A stretch of 47,120 nt of DNA from Atopobium sp. UBA1382 (GTDB taxonomy: Bacteria; Actinomycetota; Coriobacteriia; Coriobacteriales; Atopobiaceae), in assembly GCA_002305805.1 (NCBI GenBank), contig DBQY01000006.1, positions 1-47,120 of the forward strand, in the 5' to 3' direction. How positions within the stretch are numbered: the first letter of the stretch is position 1; each line of letters begins with the position of its first letter. The position numbers and the translations under genes are program-made. This document shows positions 25,157 through 33,074 of this stretch, piece by piece. The notes under the pieces were generated by a model. That model saw only the letters and a program-made list of their open reading frames with translations, searched no databases and had not been told where the DNA came from.

Positions 25157-25204
25157 CGCGCCGAGTTCCCGGTTTGAGCACCTCTCAAACGGGAACTCGG
25201 CGCG
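25157..25204. repeat. Long inverted repeat between convergent gltA and kup
   Basis: The 22-nt left arm (25157-25178) pairs with a 21-nt right arm (25184-25204), with one bulged G, around a 5-nt loop. No T-run on either side. It may be a two-way terminator or an interspersed repeat. Motif copies CGTCCTTCTCG (25130-25140) and CGAGAAGGGCG lie on its two sides. Confidence 0.75.
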
Positions 25205-25231
25205 TTCTCTAACAACGGTCGAGAAGGGCGG

Positions 25232-27478
25232 CTACTCCTCGCCCTCCTGGGCGACCTCTGCGCCCTCGTCGCCCTCCTCGTCGATGACGAGCGGGCGGAA
25301 CGTGGCGGTGTCGCCGCCCACAAGGCCGCGCATGGCCTCCTCGGCCTGGGCCTCGCGCTCGTCCTTCATGTGGACGGAGAAGATGTCCTCGTCGTCCTCG
25401 CCGTCCTTGCGGATCTCGGCCTGCTTGGCGGCGACCTGCGGCGCCACCTCCTCGAGCGGGCGGCGCGTGAGCTTGTGCTGGCGCTTGGTCTTGGAGAAGA
25501 GAGGCACGTACTCGAAGATGACGCTCGAGTTCTCCAGGCCGTACCAGCGCGCGGGCGAGCCGCAGAAGCCGCGGATGAGGTACTTGAGCTCGATGATGCG
25601 CTGGTCAAAGCCAGAGATGTCCGTCTCGGGGGAGAGCATCTTGCGGATGAGGCAGAAGCGGAAGTCGCCCACGGTGCTGCGCTCGCGGTAGATCGAGTAC
25701 TTGTGGTTCTGCGGGGCGAGCTGACCGCGCTCCATGAGGTCGGACACGATCTGGTAGAGGTAGGTGTTGATGCGCTGGTTCACTTTGAAGCCCAGGCGCA
25801 GCTGCACTTTGAAGAGGAAGTCAGTGTCAAAGTCGTTGACGATGAACTCGTGAGTGTGCGGCTCGTCGGTGACCTGGACGTTGAGGAAGTAGTACGCCTT
25901 AGCGCGCTTGGGGCGCTTGTCCAGGATCGAGTAGAGAATGTCGCGGTCGAGCTTGTCGAACGACGAGTCGTTGGTGAGGAAGACCAGGTTGTCCGCGAGC
26001 AGCGGGTAGTCGTCATCGTGGGAGAGATCGAAGATCTGGTCCAGGTACTCGCGCACGGGCAGGAAGACCGTCTGCGTGCGCTCGACGGCCGTGCCGCGAC
26101 GCCACACGTACATGACCACGAAGATCAGGAAGCTCATGATCACGGTGACATAGCCGCCGTGGAAGAACTTCGTGAGGCTCGAGAAGAAGAACATGAACTC
26201 GATCGCGCCGAAGAAGATCGCAAAGGGCACGGCCAGCGCGGTCTTGTGCTGCACCCTGGAGAGGTACATCGTGAGCAGGACCGTGGTCATGAGCATCGTG
26301 ACCGTGATGGCCAGGCCGTAGGCGGCCTCCATGTGCGCGGAGGTCTGGAACAGCAGGACGACGCAGATGCAGCCGATCCACATGATGCTGTTGACCAGCG
26401 GGATGTAGATCTGTCCCTTGGTCTCGGAGGGGTAGTTGATGCGCATGTGGGGCATGAGGTCCAGGCGCACCGCCTCGGAGACGATGGAGTAGGAGCCGGT
26501 GATGAGCGCCTGGGAGGCGATGATCGCGGCAAAGGTGGAGAGCAGGACGGCAAAGACGCGGATCTGCTCGGGGAGCATCTGGAAGAACGGGTTGAGGTCG
26601 CTCACGGCGGCGAGGTCGCCGTTGCCGGCGTTGGCGATGATCCAGGCGCCCTGGCCCAGGTAGTTGAGGATCAGGCAGACCTTCACGAACGGCCAGGTGG
26701 CGTAGATGTTGGGCTTGCCCACGTGGCCCATGTCTGAGTAGAGGGCCTCGGCGCCGGTGGTGCACAGGAACACGTTGCCCAGGACCATGAGGCCGGCGGC
26801 GTTGAGGCTGCCGTCAAAGAGGAACGCGATGCCGCGCAGCGGGTTGAAGGCGCGCAGGACGTTGAGGTCAAGACCGATGTTCATGAGGCCGGCGCCGGCG
26901 AGGAAGACAAACCACAGCGTCATGACCGGGCCAAAGAGCTTGCCGATCGTGGAGGTTCCCGCCTTCTGCAGGAAGAAGAGCACGCACAGGATGCAGATGA
27001 CGATCGCCACGACGATGCTCTGGTTGTCGCCGATGACGGAGTAGATGAAGTCGACGGTGCGCAGGCCCTCGATGGCGGTGGTGACGGTCACGGCCGGGGT
27101 GAGGATGCCGTCGGCGAGCAGCGCCGCGCCGCCGATCATTGCGGGGATGATGAGCCAGCGCCCGCAGCGCTTGACCAGGCTGTAGAGCGCGAAGATGCCG
27201 CCCTCGTTGTGGTTGTCGGCCTTCATGGCAACGAGGACGTACTTGACCGTTGTGATGAGGGTGAGCGTCCAGATGATGAGGGAGAGGGCGCCCAGCACAA
27301 CGTCCTGGGACATGGTGGCGAGCCCGCCGTTGCCGGAGATGATCGCCTTCAGGGTGTACATCGGGCTGGTGCCGATGTCGCCGTACACGACGCCCAGGGT
27401 GACGAGGATCATCGCCGCAGAGAGGGGGATGCCCGTATAGCGGGCCTTGCGCGCGGCGGGCGCGAGATTCGTGGCCAT
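25232..27478 (-). CDS. kup: Kup-type potassium transporter
   Basis: 748 residues, KUP/HAK/KT family K+ uptake. N-terminal signature LGVVYGDIGTSPMYTLKAI, then HNEGGIFALYSLV and PAMIGGAALLADGILTPAVTV, and about 12 helices up to residue 450. The C-terminal cytoplasmic part is long and ends in an acidic tail (DEEGDEGAEVAQEGEE). Start ATG at 27478 is preceded by GGAG; upstream in-frame codons are not used. The length is above the usual 620-690. Convergent with gltA, divergent from rlmKL; a TACACT -10 lies on the minus strand around 27512-27517. Confidence 0.93.
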   Translation of the reverse strand: MATNLAPAARKARYTGIPLSAAMILVTLGVVYGDIGTSPMYTLKAIISGNGGLATMSQDVVLGALSLIIWTLTLITTVKYVLVAMKADNHNEGGIFALYSLVKRCGRWLIIPAMIGGAALLADGILTPAVTVTTAIEGLRTVDFIYSVIGDNQSIVVAIVICILCVLFFLQKAGTSTIGKLFGPVMTLWFVFLAGAGLMNIGLDLNVLRAFNPLRGIAFLFDGSLNAAGLMVLGNVFLCTTGAEALYSDMGHVGKPNIYATWPFVKVCLILNYLGQGAWIIANAGNGDLAAVSDLNPFFQMLPEQIRVFAVLLSTFAAIIASQALITGSYSIVSEAVRLDLMPHMRINYPSETKGQIYIPLVNSIMWIGCICVVLLFQTSAHMEAAYGLAITVTMLMTTVLLTMYLSRVQHKTALAVPFAIFFGAIEFMFFFSSLTKFFHGGYVTVIMSFLIFVVMYVWRRGTAVERTQTVFLPVREYLDQIFDLSHDDDYPLLADNLVFLTNDSSFDKLDRDILYSILDKRPKRAKAYYFLNVQVTDEPHTHEFIVNDFDTDFLFKVQLRLGFKVNQRINTYLYQIVSDLMERGQLAPQNHKYSIYRERSTVGDFRFCLIRKMLSPETDISGFDQRIIELKYLIRGFCGSPARWYGLENSSVIFEYVPLFSKTKRQHKLTRRPLEEVAPQVAAKQAEIRKDGEDDEDIFSVHMKDEREAQAEEAMRGLVGGDTATFRPLVIDEEGDEGAEVAQEGEE

Positions 27479-27603
27479 GGAACTCCAAACTCGGGGTGAT
27501 AAGGACGCGACAAGTGTAGCGTTTCTCAGGTGGCGAGAAGAACGTCGGGCTGCCGTTCGTGCGAGAATGTCGGGGTAAGTTGAGACGGGCGAAAGGTGAC
27601 CCG

Positions 27604-29820
27604 ATGGAGTTTGTGGCGACGTGCCCCAAGGGCTTTGAGCGGCTGCTGGCGGACGAGCTTGTCGGGCTGGGAGTTCCGCAGGTGAGACCGCTGGTCGGTC
27701 AGGTGAGCCTTGGCGGCGGACTTGTTGATGCGTATCGGGCGTGCCTGTGGTCCCGTCTGGCCTCGCGCGTGCTGCTCGTGCTTGCGCGCGTCGGTGCGGC
27801 GAACGCCGACGAGCTCTACGAGGGCGCCTCCATGGTTGCCTGGGAGGATCACCTCGCGCCCGGGGCAACCCTTGTCGTGGATGCCCACGGCACGAACGCC
27901 CAGCTCAGAAACACGCAGTTCGTTGCCCTGCGCACCAAGGACGCGATCGTGGATCGTCTGGTCTCCGTGCGCGGGGCCCGCCCGATGGTGGACACGGCGC
28001 GCGCGGACGTGACCGTCTCCGTGCGCCTCTCCGGCCAGCGCGCTGTGCTGGCGATCGACCTTGCCGGCGAGCCGCTCTTCCGGCGCGGCTACGCCACGCG
28101 CGGCGACGCGCGCCTGGGCTCGCTTCGCCCCGACTATGCCGCTGCGCTGCTCGCCTCCGGCGGATGGGCGGAGGTCGCTCGCATCGACGGGCCGACGCTC
28201 GTGGCCCTGTGGCCGGGTCTGGGGAGCGTGCTCGTGGAGGCTGCGGGCGCGGCGCTCGACCGCGCGCCGGGGCTACTGCGCTCGCGCTGGGGGTTTGCCG
28301 GCTGGGCGGGGCACGATGCGGACGCCTGGGACGCCCTTCTCGCCGAGGCGGAGGCGCGCTCGGCAGCGGGCGAGAAGAACGCCTGCTCCCTGCTCGTCCG
28401 GGACGGCCGTCCGGGCGCGCTCTCGGCCTGTCGCCAGGCACTGCGCGCCGCCGGCATCCCCCTCGAGCCGGTAGGGTGCGAGGGGGGCGTCCCCTCGCAT
28501 CATCTTGTGGTGGCGGATCTGTCATGGGTGGGGGAGGCCGCGCTCGCGACGGAGGCTGCCGCGCTCTCCGAGCTCTCGTCGTACGCAGGGAAAAGGCTCG
28601 TCGTGCTCTCCCGCGACGGAGCGCCGGACGCTGCGCTGCGCTCCGAGCCTGCGTCCGTGACCGAGGTCATCGTCGGGCGCGACCCGGCGACCATCCGCGT
28701 CTACGAGCAGAGCGACCCACCGGCGCCCGCGTCCTCGGTTGAGCTGCCGGGCGGCGAGCGCGCGAGCGTGCTCGTGCCCGCATCCGACCAGTTTGCGCAT
28801 CGGCTTGCGAAGGTTGCCAGGCAGCGTGCCAAGTGGGCGCGCCGCGAGGATGTGACGTGCTACCGCGTCTACGACGCCGACCTGCCCGACTACGCCGTCG
28901 CCATCGAGCTCTTCGAGGGGTCCGAGACGCCGGGGCGCTGGCTCCAGGTCTCTGAGTACGCCGCGCCGCGCGGGGTGGACCCCGGACTCGCGCGCAGGCG
29001 CCTGCTCGACGTCCTGACGATCGCTCCGCGCGTGCTCGGGGTCGATCCGGCGGACGTGAGCGTTCGCGTGCGGACGCGCTCCCGCGGCGGCTCCCAGTAT
29101 GCCGACGAGGCACGCCCGTCCGAGCGCGGGTCGCGGCGAGACCGTTCTTCTCGACAGGGCGGTCGTGTCGAGCTCCCGGTGGGGTCGCATCTGGTGGACG
29201 AGGGCGGCCTCACCTTTGAGGTCAACTTCGACGCGCGGCATGACTGCGGCATCTTTCTCGACCACCGAGAGACGCGCTCGCGCATCCGCGAGATGATGAA
29301 GCAGACCAAGGGGTCCAAGCGCTTTCTCAACCTCTTTGCATACACGGGCACCGCGACCTGTTACGCGGCGGACGGAGGGGCCAAGCACACCACGACGGTG
29401 GACCTCTCGCGCCCCAGCCTGGAGTGGGCGCGCCGCAACATGGCTCGAAACGGCTTTGGCGGCCCGGAGCACGAGTTCGTGCAGGCGGACGTGCTCGCGT
29501 GGGTCTCCGAGCAGCGCCACACGCGCAACCGCTGGGACCTCGTCTTCTGCGACGTGCCCACGTTCTCCAACTCGGCGCGCATGCGCAAGAGTTCCTTTGA
29601 CGTCCAGCGCGACCACGCTGAGCTGATCATTGGGGTCTCTCGCCTGCTCGTGCGCGGCGGGCGCGCGATCTTCTCGTGCAACCTGCGCGGCTTCAAGCCA
29701 GACGTGGAGAAGCTCGAGCGCGCCGGCGTGCGGCTCACGGACATGACGGACGAGACCATCCCCGAGGACTTCTCGCGCAACCGCAAGATTCATCACGCCT
29801 ACCTCGTGGAGCGCGCGTAG
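27604..29820 (+). CDS. rlmKL: Fused 23S rRNA methyltransferase RlmKL with degenerate RlmL half
   Basis: 738 residues with E. coli RlmKL-like arrangement. Residues 1-160 form the ferredoxin-like and THUMP region (MEFVATCPKGFERLLADEL). The first methyltransferase domain (about 165-385; RlmL, m2G2445) has lost its motifs: the expected DPxCGSGTxxIEAA reads VALWPGLGSVLVEAA near residue 200, and NPPYGER is ADLSWVGE near residue 305. Residues 430-738 form the RlmK (m7G2069) domain with ELPVGSHLVDEGGLTFEVN, FLNLFAYTGTATCYAA and VFCDVPTFSNSARM intact. So only the second half should be catalytic. Contains two motif copies (28373 and 29140). ATG with AGGTG upstream. Confidence 0.87.
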   Translation: MEFVATCPKGFERLLADELVGLGVPQVRPLVGQVSLGGGLVDAYRACLWSRLASRVLLVLARVGAANADELYEGASMVAWEDHLAPGATLVVDAHGTNAQLRNTQFVALRTKDAIVDRLVSVRGARPMVDTARADVTVSVRLSGQRAVLAIDLAGEPLFRRGYATRGDARLGSLRPDYAAALLASGGWAEVARIDGPTLVALWPGLGSVLVEAAGAALDRAPGLLRSRWGFAGWAGHDADAWDALLAEAEARSAAGEKNACSLLVRDGRPGALSACRQALRAAGIPLEPVGCEGGVPSHHLVVADLSWVGEAALATEAAALSELSSYAGKRLVVLSRDGAPDAALRSEPASVTEVIVGRDPATIRVYEQSDPPAPASSVELPGGERASVLVPASDQFAHRLAKVARQRAKWARREDVTCYRVYDADLPDYAVAIELFEGSETPGRWLQVSEYAAPRGVDPGLARRRLLDVLTIAPRVLGVDPADVSVRVRTRSRGGSQYADEARPSERGSRRDRSSRQGGRVELPVGSHLVDEGGLTFEVNFDARHDCGIFLDHRETRSRIREMMKQTKGSKRFLNLFAYTGTATCYAADGGAKHTTTVDLSRPSLEWARRNMARNGFGGPEHEFVQADVLAWVSEQRHTRNRWDLVFCDVPTFSNSARMRKSSFDVQRDHAELIIGVSRLLVRGGRAIFSCNLRGFKPDVEKLERAGVRLTDMTDETIPEDFSRNRKIHHAYLVERA

Positions 29821-29891
29821 GCGTCGTCCTCCGTCTGCCGACGCAGGGCATCCATCGGACAAGGCGAGCACCTCGCGGGGTTTTGGCGCGG

Positions 29892-29897
29892 CTACTA
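29892..29897 (+). promoter_or_regulatory. Possible -10 of phosphoglucomutase gene
   Basis: TACTAT in the 136-nt gap before the gene; no matching -35. Downstream the leader holds a hairpin at 29919-29937. Confidence 0.4.
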
Positions 29898-29918
29898 TTG
29901 CTTCATACGTGTAGATTC

Positions 29919-29937
29919 GGCGCGGAAGGTCCGCGCC
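29919..29937 (+). other. Leader hairpin of phosphoglucomutase mRNA
   Basis: Perfect 8-bp stem GGCGCGGA/TCCGCGCC with AGG loop, 20 nt before the ATG, just before the ribosome-binding region. Confidence 0.4.
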
Positions 29938-29956
29938 CCGAGCAAATGGGGGAACC

Positions 29957-31678
29957 ATGGACGCAAGCATCGAGGCTAAGGTCAGCGCCTGGCAGGACAA
30001 CGTCACCGAGTCCGACCTGGTGATCGAGCTCGACGAGCTCTGCCGTGAGGGCAACGAGGACAAGCTCTTCGACGCCTTCTATCGCGACCTCGCCTTTGGC
30101 ACGGCGGGCCTGCGCGGTACGCTCGGCGTGGGCACCAACCGCATGAACGTCTACGTGGTCGCGCAGGCCACCCAGGGCGTGGCGGACTACCTGAACGCCC
30201 ACTACGAGAACCCCACGCTGGCGCTCGCGCGTGACTCGCGCAACAAGGGCGAGGACTTCCAGCGCGTGGCGGCCGGCGTCCTGGCGGCCAACGGCATCCA
30301 CGTCTACGTCTACCCGCGCATCGAGCCCGTTCCCACGCTGTCCTTTGCGGTGCGCCACCTCGGCACCTCCGCGGGCATCGTGCTCACGGCCTCCCACAAC
30401 CCGGCGCCCTATAACGGCTACAAGGTCTACAACGACAACGGCGGCCAGATCACCGACGAGGCCGCGGCGGAGATCTCTGCCAACATCGCCAAGGTCGACC
30501 CGTTTGCCGTCGACATCATGGACTTCGAGGAGGGCATCGAGAAGGGCCTGATCGAGTGGACGCCCGAGGAGGTTCTCGACAGTTTCATCGAGAACATCAA
30601 GAAGGTCTCCGTTCCCGGCTTCAAGGCGTCTGATGACTACTCCGTGGTCTACACCCCGCTCAACGGCACCGGCATGGAGCTCGTGACCCGCATCCTCAAG
30701 GAGATCGGCGTCGAGAACGTGACCGTGGTTCCCGAGCAGGCCGAGCCGGACGGCAACTTCCCCACGTGCACCTATCCCAACCCCGAGTTCCGCGAGGCGC
30801 TCGAGCTGGCGCTCAAACTCGCCGAGGAGGTCAAGCCCAACCTCGTCGTGGCCACCGACCCCGATGCCGACCGCATGGGCACCGCCATTCCGCACGACGG
30901 TGACTACGTGCTGCTCTCCGGCAACGAGATGGGCGTCCTTCTCATGGACTGGCTTGCCACGATGGCGCGCGACCGCGGCGAGGACGTCGCGTCCAAGGTC
31001 GCCGTCTCCACGATCGTCTCCTCCTCGATGCCGGATGCGCTCGCGCGCGACTGGGGCTTTGAGATGAGGCGCGTGCTCACTGGCTTCAAGTACATTGGCG
31101 ACCAGATTGACCAGCTCAAGGACGAAGGCGAGGAGGACCGCTTCCTCATGGGCTTCGAGGAGTCCTACGGCTACCTCGTGGGCACGCACGCCCGCGACAA
31201 GGACGCCATCGTCGCCACGATGCTCTGCGTCGAGATGGCCTCCTACTACGCCGAGAAGGGCATGGACCTCTACGAGGCCATGGACGCCCTCTACCAGAAG
31301 TACGGCTACTACCTCAACGGCACCGTCAACGCGTCCTTCCCGGGCGCGGCGGGCGCCGACAAGATGGCCGCCATCATGACCGGGCTGCGCGAGAACCCGC
31401 CCGCAGAGATTGCCGGCTACAAGGTCACCGGCATGACCGACTACGCCACCGGCCCCGAAATGCCGCGCGTCTCCGGCCTGCAGAAGGAGGCCGCGCAGGT
31501 TCTGCCGCCGGCCAACGTCATCGAGTTCCGTCTCGAGGACGACAACAAGGTCATCTTCCGTCCGTCCGGCACCGAGCCCAAGGTCAAGGCTTATCTCTTC
31601 TCCAAGGGTGCCACGCGCGCCGACTCCGAGGCCGTGCGCGCCAAGCTCCAGGAAGCCGCCGAGAAGATCCTCTCGTAG
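29957..31678 (+). CDS. pgcA: Phosphoglucomutase/phosphomannomutase
   Basis: 573 residues, alpha-D-phosphohexomutase family in the PgcA-like long subgroup. FGTAGLRGTLGVGTNRMN opens the domain, active-site Ser in VLTASHNPAPYNGYK (residue about 146), Mg2+ loop TDPDADRMG (about 301), sugar-binding GFEESYGYLVG, and phosphate-binding FRPSGTEPKVKAY at the C-terminus. Interconverts glucose-1-P and glucose-6-P for envelope sugar and glycogen pathways. The ATG has GGGGGAA just upstream. A perfect intrinsic terminator follows, and the gene looks monocistronic. Confidence 0.95.
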   Translation: MDASIEAKVSAWQDNVTESDLVIELDELCREGNEDKLFDAFYRDLAFGTAGLRGTLGVGTNRMNVYVVAQATQGVADYLNAHYENPTLALARDSRNKGEDFQRVAAGVLAANGIHVYVYPRIEPVPTLSFAVRHLGTSAGIVLTASHNPAPYNGYKVYNDNGGQITDEAAAEISANIAKVDPFAVDIMDFEEGIEKGLIEWTPEEVLDSFIENIKKVSVPGFKASDDYSVVYTPLNGTGMELVTRILKEIGVENVTVVPEQAEPDGNFPTCTYPNPEFREALELALKLAEEVKPNLVVATDPDADRMGTAIPHDGDYVLLSGNEMGVLLMDWLATMARDRGEDVASKVAVSTIVSSSMPDALARDWGFEMRRVLTGFKYIGDQIDQLKDEGEEDRFLMGFEESYGYLVGTHARDKDAIVATMLCVEMASYYAEKGMDLYEAMDALYQKYGYYLNGTVNASFPGAAGADKMAAIMTGLRENPPAEIAGYKVTGMTDYATGPEMPRVSGLQKEAAQVLPPANVIEFRLEDDNKVIFRPSGTEPKVKAYLFSKGATRADSEAVRAKLQEAAEKILS

Positions 31679-31699
31679 GTCACGCTCAAAGGTAGATGA

Positions 31700-31740
31700 G
31701 GCCCCGCCGGATTCGCTGTCCGGCGGGGCCTCCTGCTTTT
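31700..31740 (+). terminator. Rho-independent terminator after phosphoglucomutase
   Basis: Twelve-bp stem GGCCCCGCCGGA (31700-31711) with TCCGGCGGGGCC (31719-31730), 7-nt loop, followed by TCCTGCTTTT. Confidence 0.88.
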
Positions 31741-31755
31741 GGATGCCGCTGTGGT

Positions 31756-31807
31756 AATACGCGATTGCCAACGTTTGAGTGGTCAAAAACGTTGGCAATC
31801 GCGTATT
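31756..31807. repeat. Perfect 21-bp inverted repeat with 10-nt loop
   Basis: Left arm 31756-31776 is the exact reverse complement of 31787-31807. It lies beyond the phosphoglucomutase terminator and before the stop of the convergent C39-like gene. No T-run. Base composition is AT-richer than neighbours. A GCGAGAAGGACG copy follows at 31841-31852. Confidence 0.85.
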
Positions 31808-31865
31808 GGTTACATGGACTGCAAACGCGCGTCAGTGCTGGCGAGAAGGACGCGCGGTGGCGAGG

Positions 31866-32951
31866 CTATTCCTCGCTGCTCTCCGTTGCGCTCAGCTGGT
31901 AGAGCGTCTCGGCCCAGGACGCCACGGTGGCGGGGTCCCAAGTGTGCGATCCAACCTCGGGGGAGGTGGGGTCGTAGACACGCACGGAGCCGTCGGACTC
32001 CTCGGTCACGATGATGACCCAGTGGGCGGCATCGGTTAGCGTGCCCGCCTTTGCCTCGATGAGGAGATAGTTCCCCGTGTCGAGCACCTGGGCGAGGTTC
32101 TCAGCATTGGAGGTGTAGGTGGAGCAGGTGAGGCCAAGGTCGCCCAGGGAGTCGGTCAGGAACGTGCCCGACATGAGCGAGTCGCCGGTTGCCACCTCGG
32201 CTTCGGTGATGGCCTGGGCGAGGTCCGCGGGGCTCTTGTCGCCCTTGCCGGTGAGGCCCATGTACGCCATGGAGAGCGCGGTCGGGCCGGAGCCGGTCAG
32301 TGCGAGCGGGCCACCCGCGTAGTCGACGTTGCCCCAGCGGGAGTCCCAGCAGACGAGTTGCGGGACCGTGCCCTTCTCGACCGTGTCCTCGTAGGGCTGG
32401 GCGGCCTTCTCGGCCTCCGGGTAGGCCGCGACGAAGTCGATGGCGGAGGGCTCGGAGAGCGCGAGCTCGAGCAGCGCTTGGTTCTCGTACGCATCCGCGT
32501 TGGCGGCGATCTGGGCGAGCTTCTCGCCCCGGTCGAGCTCGACGGAGAACTGGTTGGTGAGGTCCTCGGAGACGCCGGCGGCGACGCGCGCGTCGACGGG
32601 GTTGGTTTCGGCGGGGGTGCCCTGGTCAGCGCTGCAGCTGCGCACACAGCTCGAGATGCCCACGATCAGCAGGACGAGAAGGACGAGCGCAAGCGCGGCG
32701 AGGATGAGGAGCCGGCGGTTGGTGTTGAGCCGGCGGGCACGGCCGCTCTGGAAGTTGATGTTCCGGGCGCGAAGCGGATAGCCGGGGCCGGACGACCGAC
32801 GGGAGGAGGGGCGCTGGCGGGTCCCGCGAGGGCCATGATAGGTGCCCTGGGGGGAGATGCGACCCCGCGAACCCTGCGAGTACGGGTGCGAGCTCCCCGA
32901 GCGCGATCCGGACCCCTGACGGGGCCGTCCACCACGGTCGTTGTACGTCAT
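31866..32951 (-). CDS. C39-like peptidase-fold membrane protein with Cys-to-Ser change
   Basis: 361 residues. The first 75 are a basic, Gly/Ser/Arg-rich cytoplasmic tail, then one membrane helix (LLILAALALVLLVLLIVGISS), a linker and a C39-like (peptidase_C39_2) domain from about residue 195. Family members read CWDSRWGN...Y.G, G-CGPT-S.AM; here LVCWDSRWGNVDYAGG is followed by TGSGPTALSMAYMGLTG, so the catalytic Cys is Ser221 (codon at 32289-32291). The His of DAAHWVIIV and Asp of VYDPTSP remain. Likely an extracellular binding or pseudo-protease domain. ATG with GGAGG upstream. Next to the PBP gene on the same strand, so a wall-related role is plausible. Confidence 0.75.
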   Translation of the reverse strand: MTYNDRGGRPRQGSGSRSGSSHPYSQGSRGRISPQGTYHGPRGTRQRPSSRRSSGPGYPLRARNINFQSGRARRLNTNRRLLILAALALVLLVLLIVGISSCVRSCSADQGTPAETNPVDARVAAGVSEDLTNQFSVELDRGEKLAQIAANADAYENQALLELALSEPSAIDFVAAYPEAEKAAQPYEDTVEKGTVPQLVCWDSRWGNVDYAGGPLALTGSGPTALSMAYMGLTGKGDKSPADLAQAITEAEVATGDSLMSGTFLTDSLGDLGLTCSTYTSNAENLAQVLDTGNYLLIEAKAGTLTDAAHWVIIVTEESDGSVRVYDPTSPEVGSHTWDPATVASWAETLYQLSATESSEE

Positions 32952-33074
32952 ACGTCCTCCATGACGAGCTTTTTGCAGAAAAACGCTTATCGCATGATAC
33001 GGCAGTGCCCATACAAGGGGGCGCGGACGCCGACCCCAATCGGGGAGTGGCGACCGCGCCCTGGGGTTCGCGCG

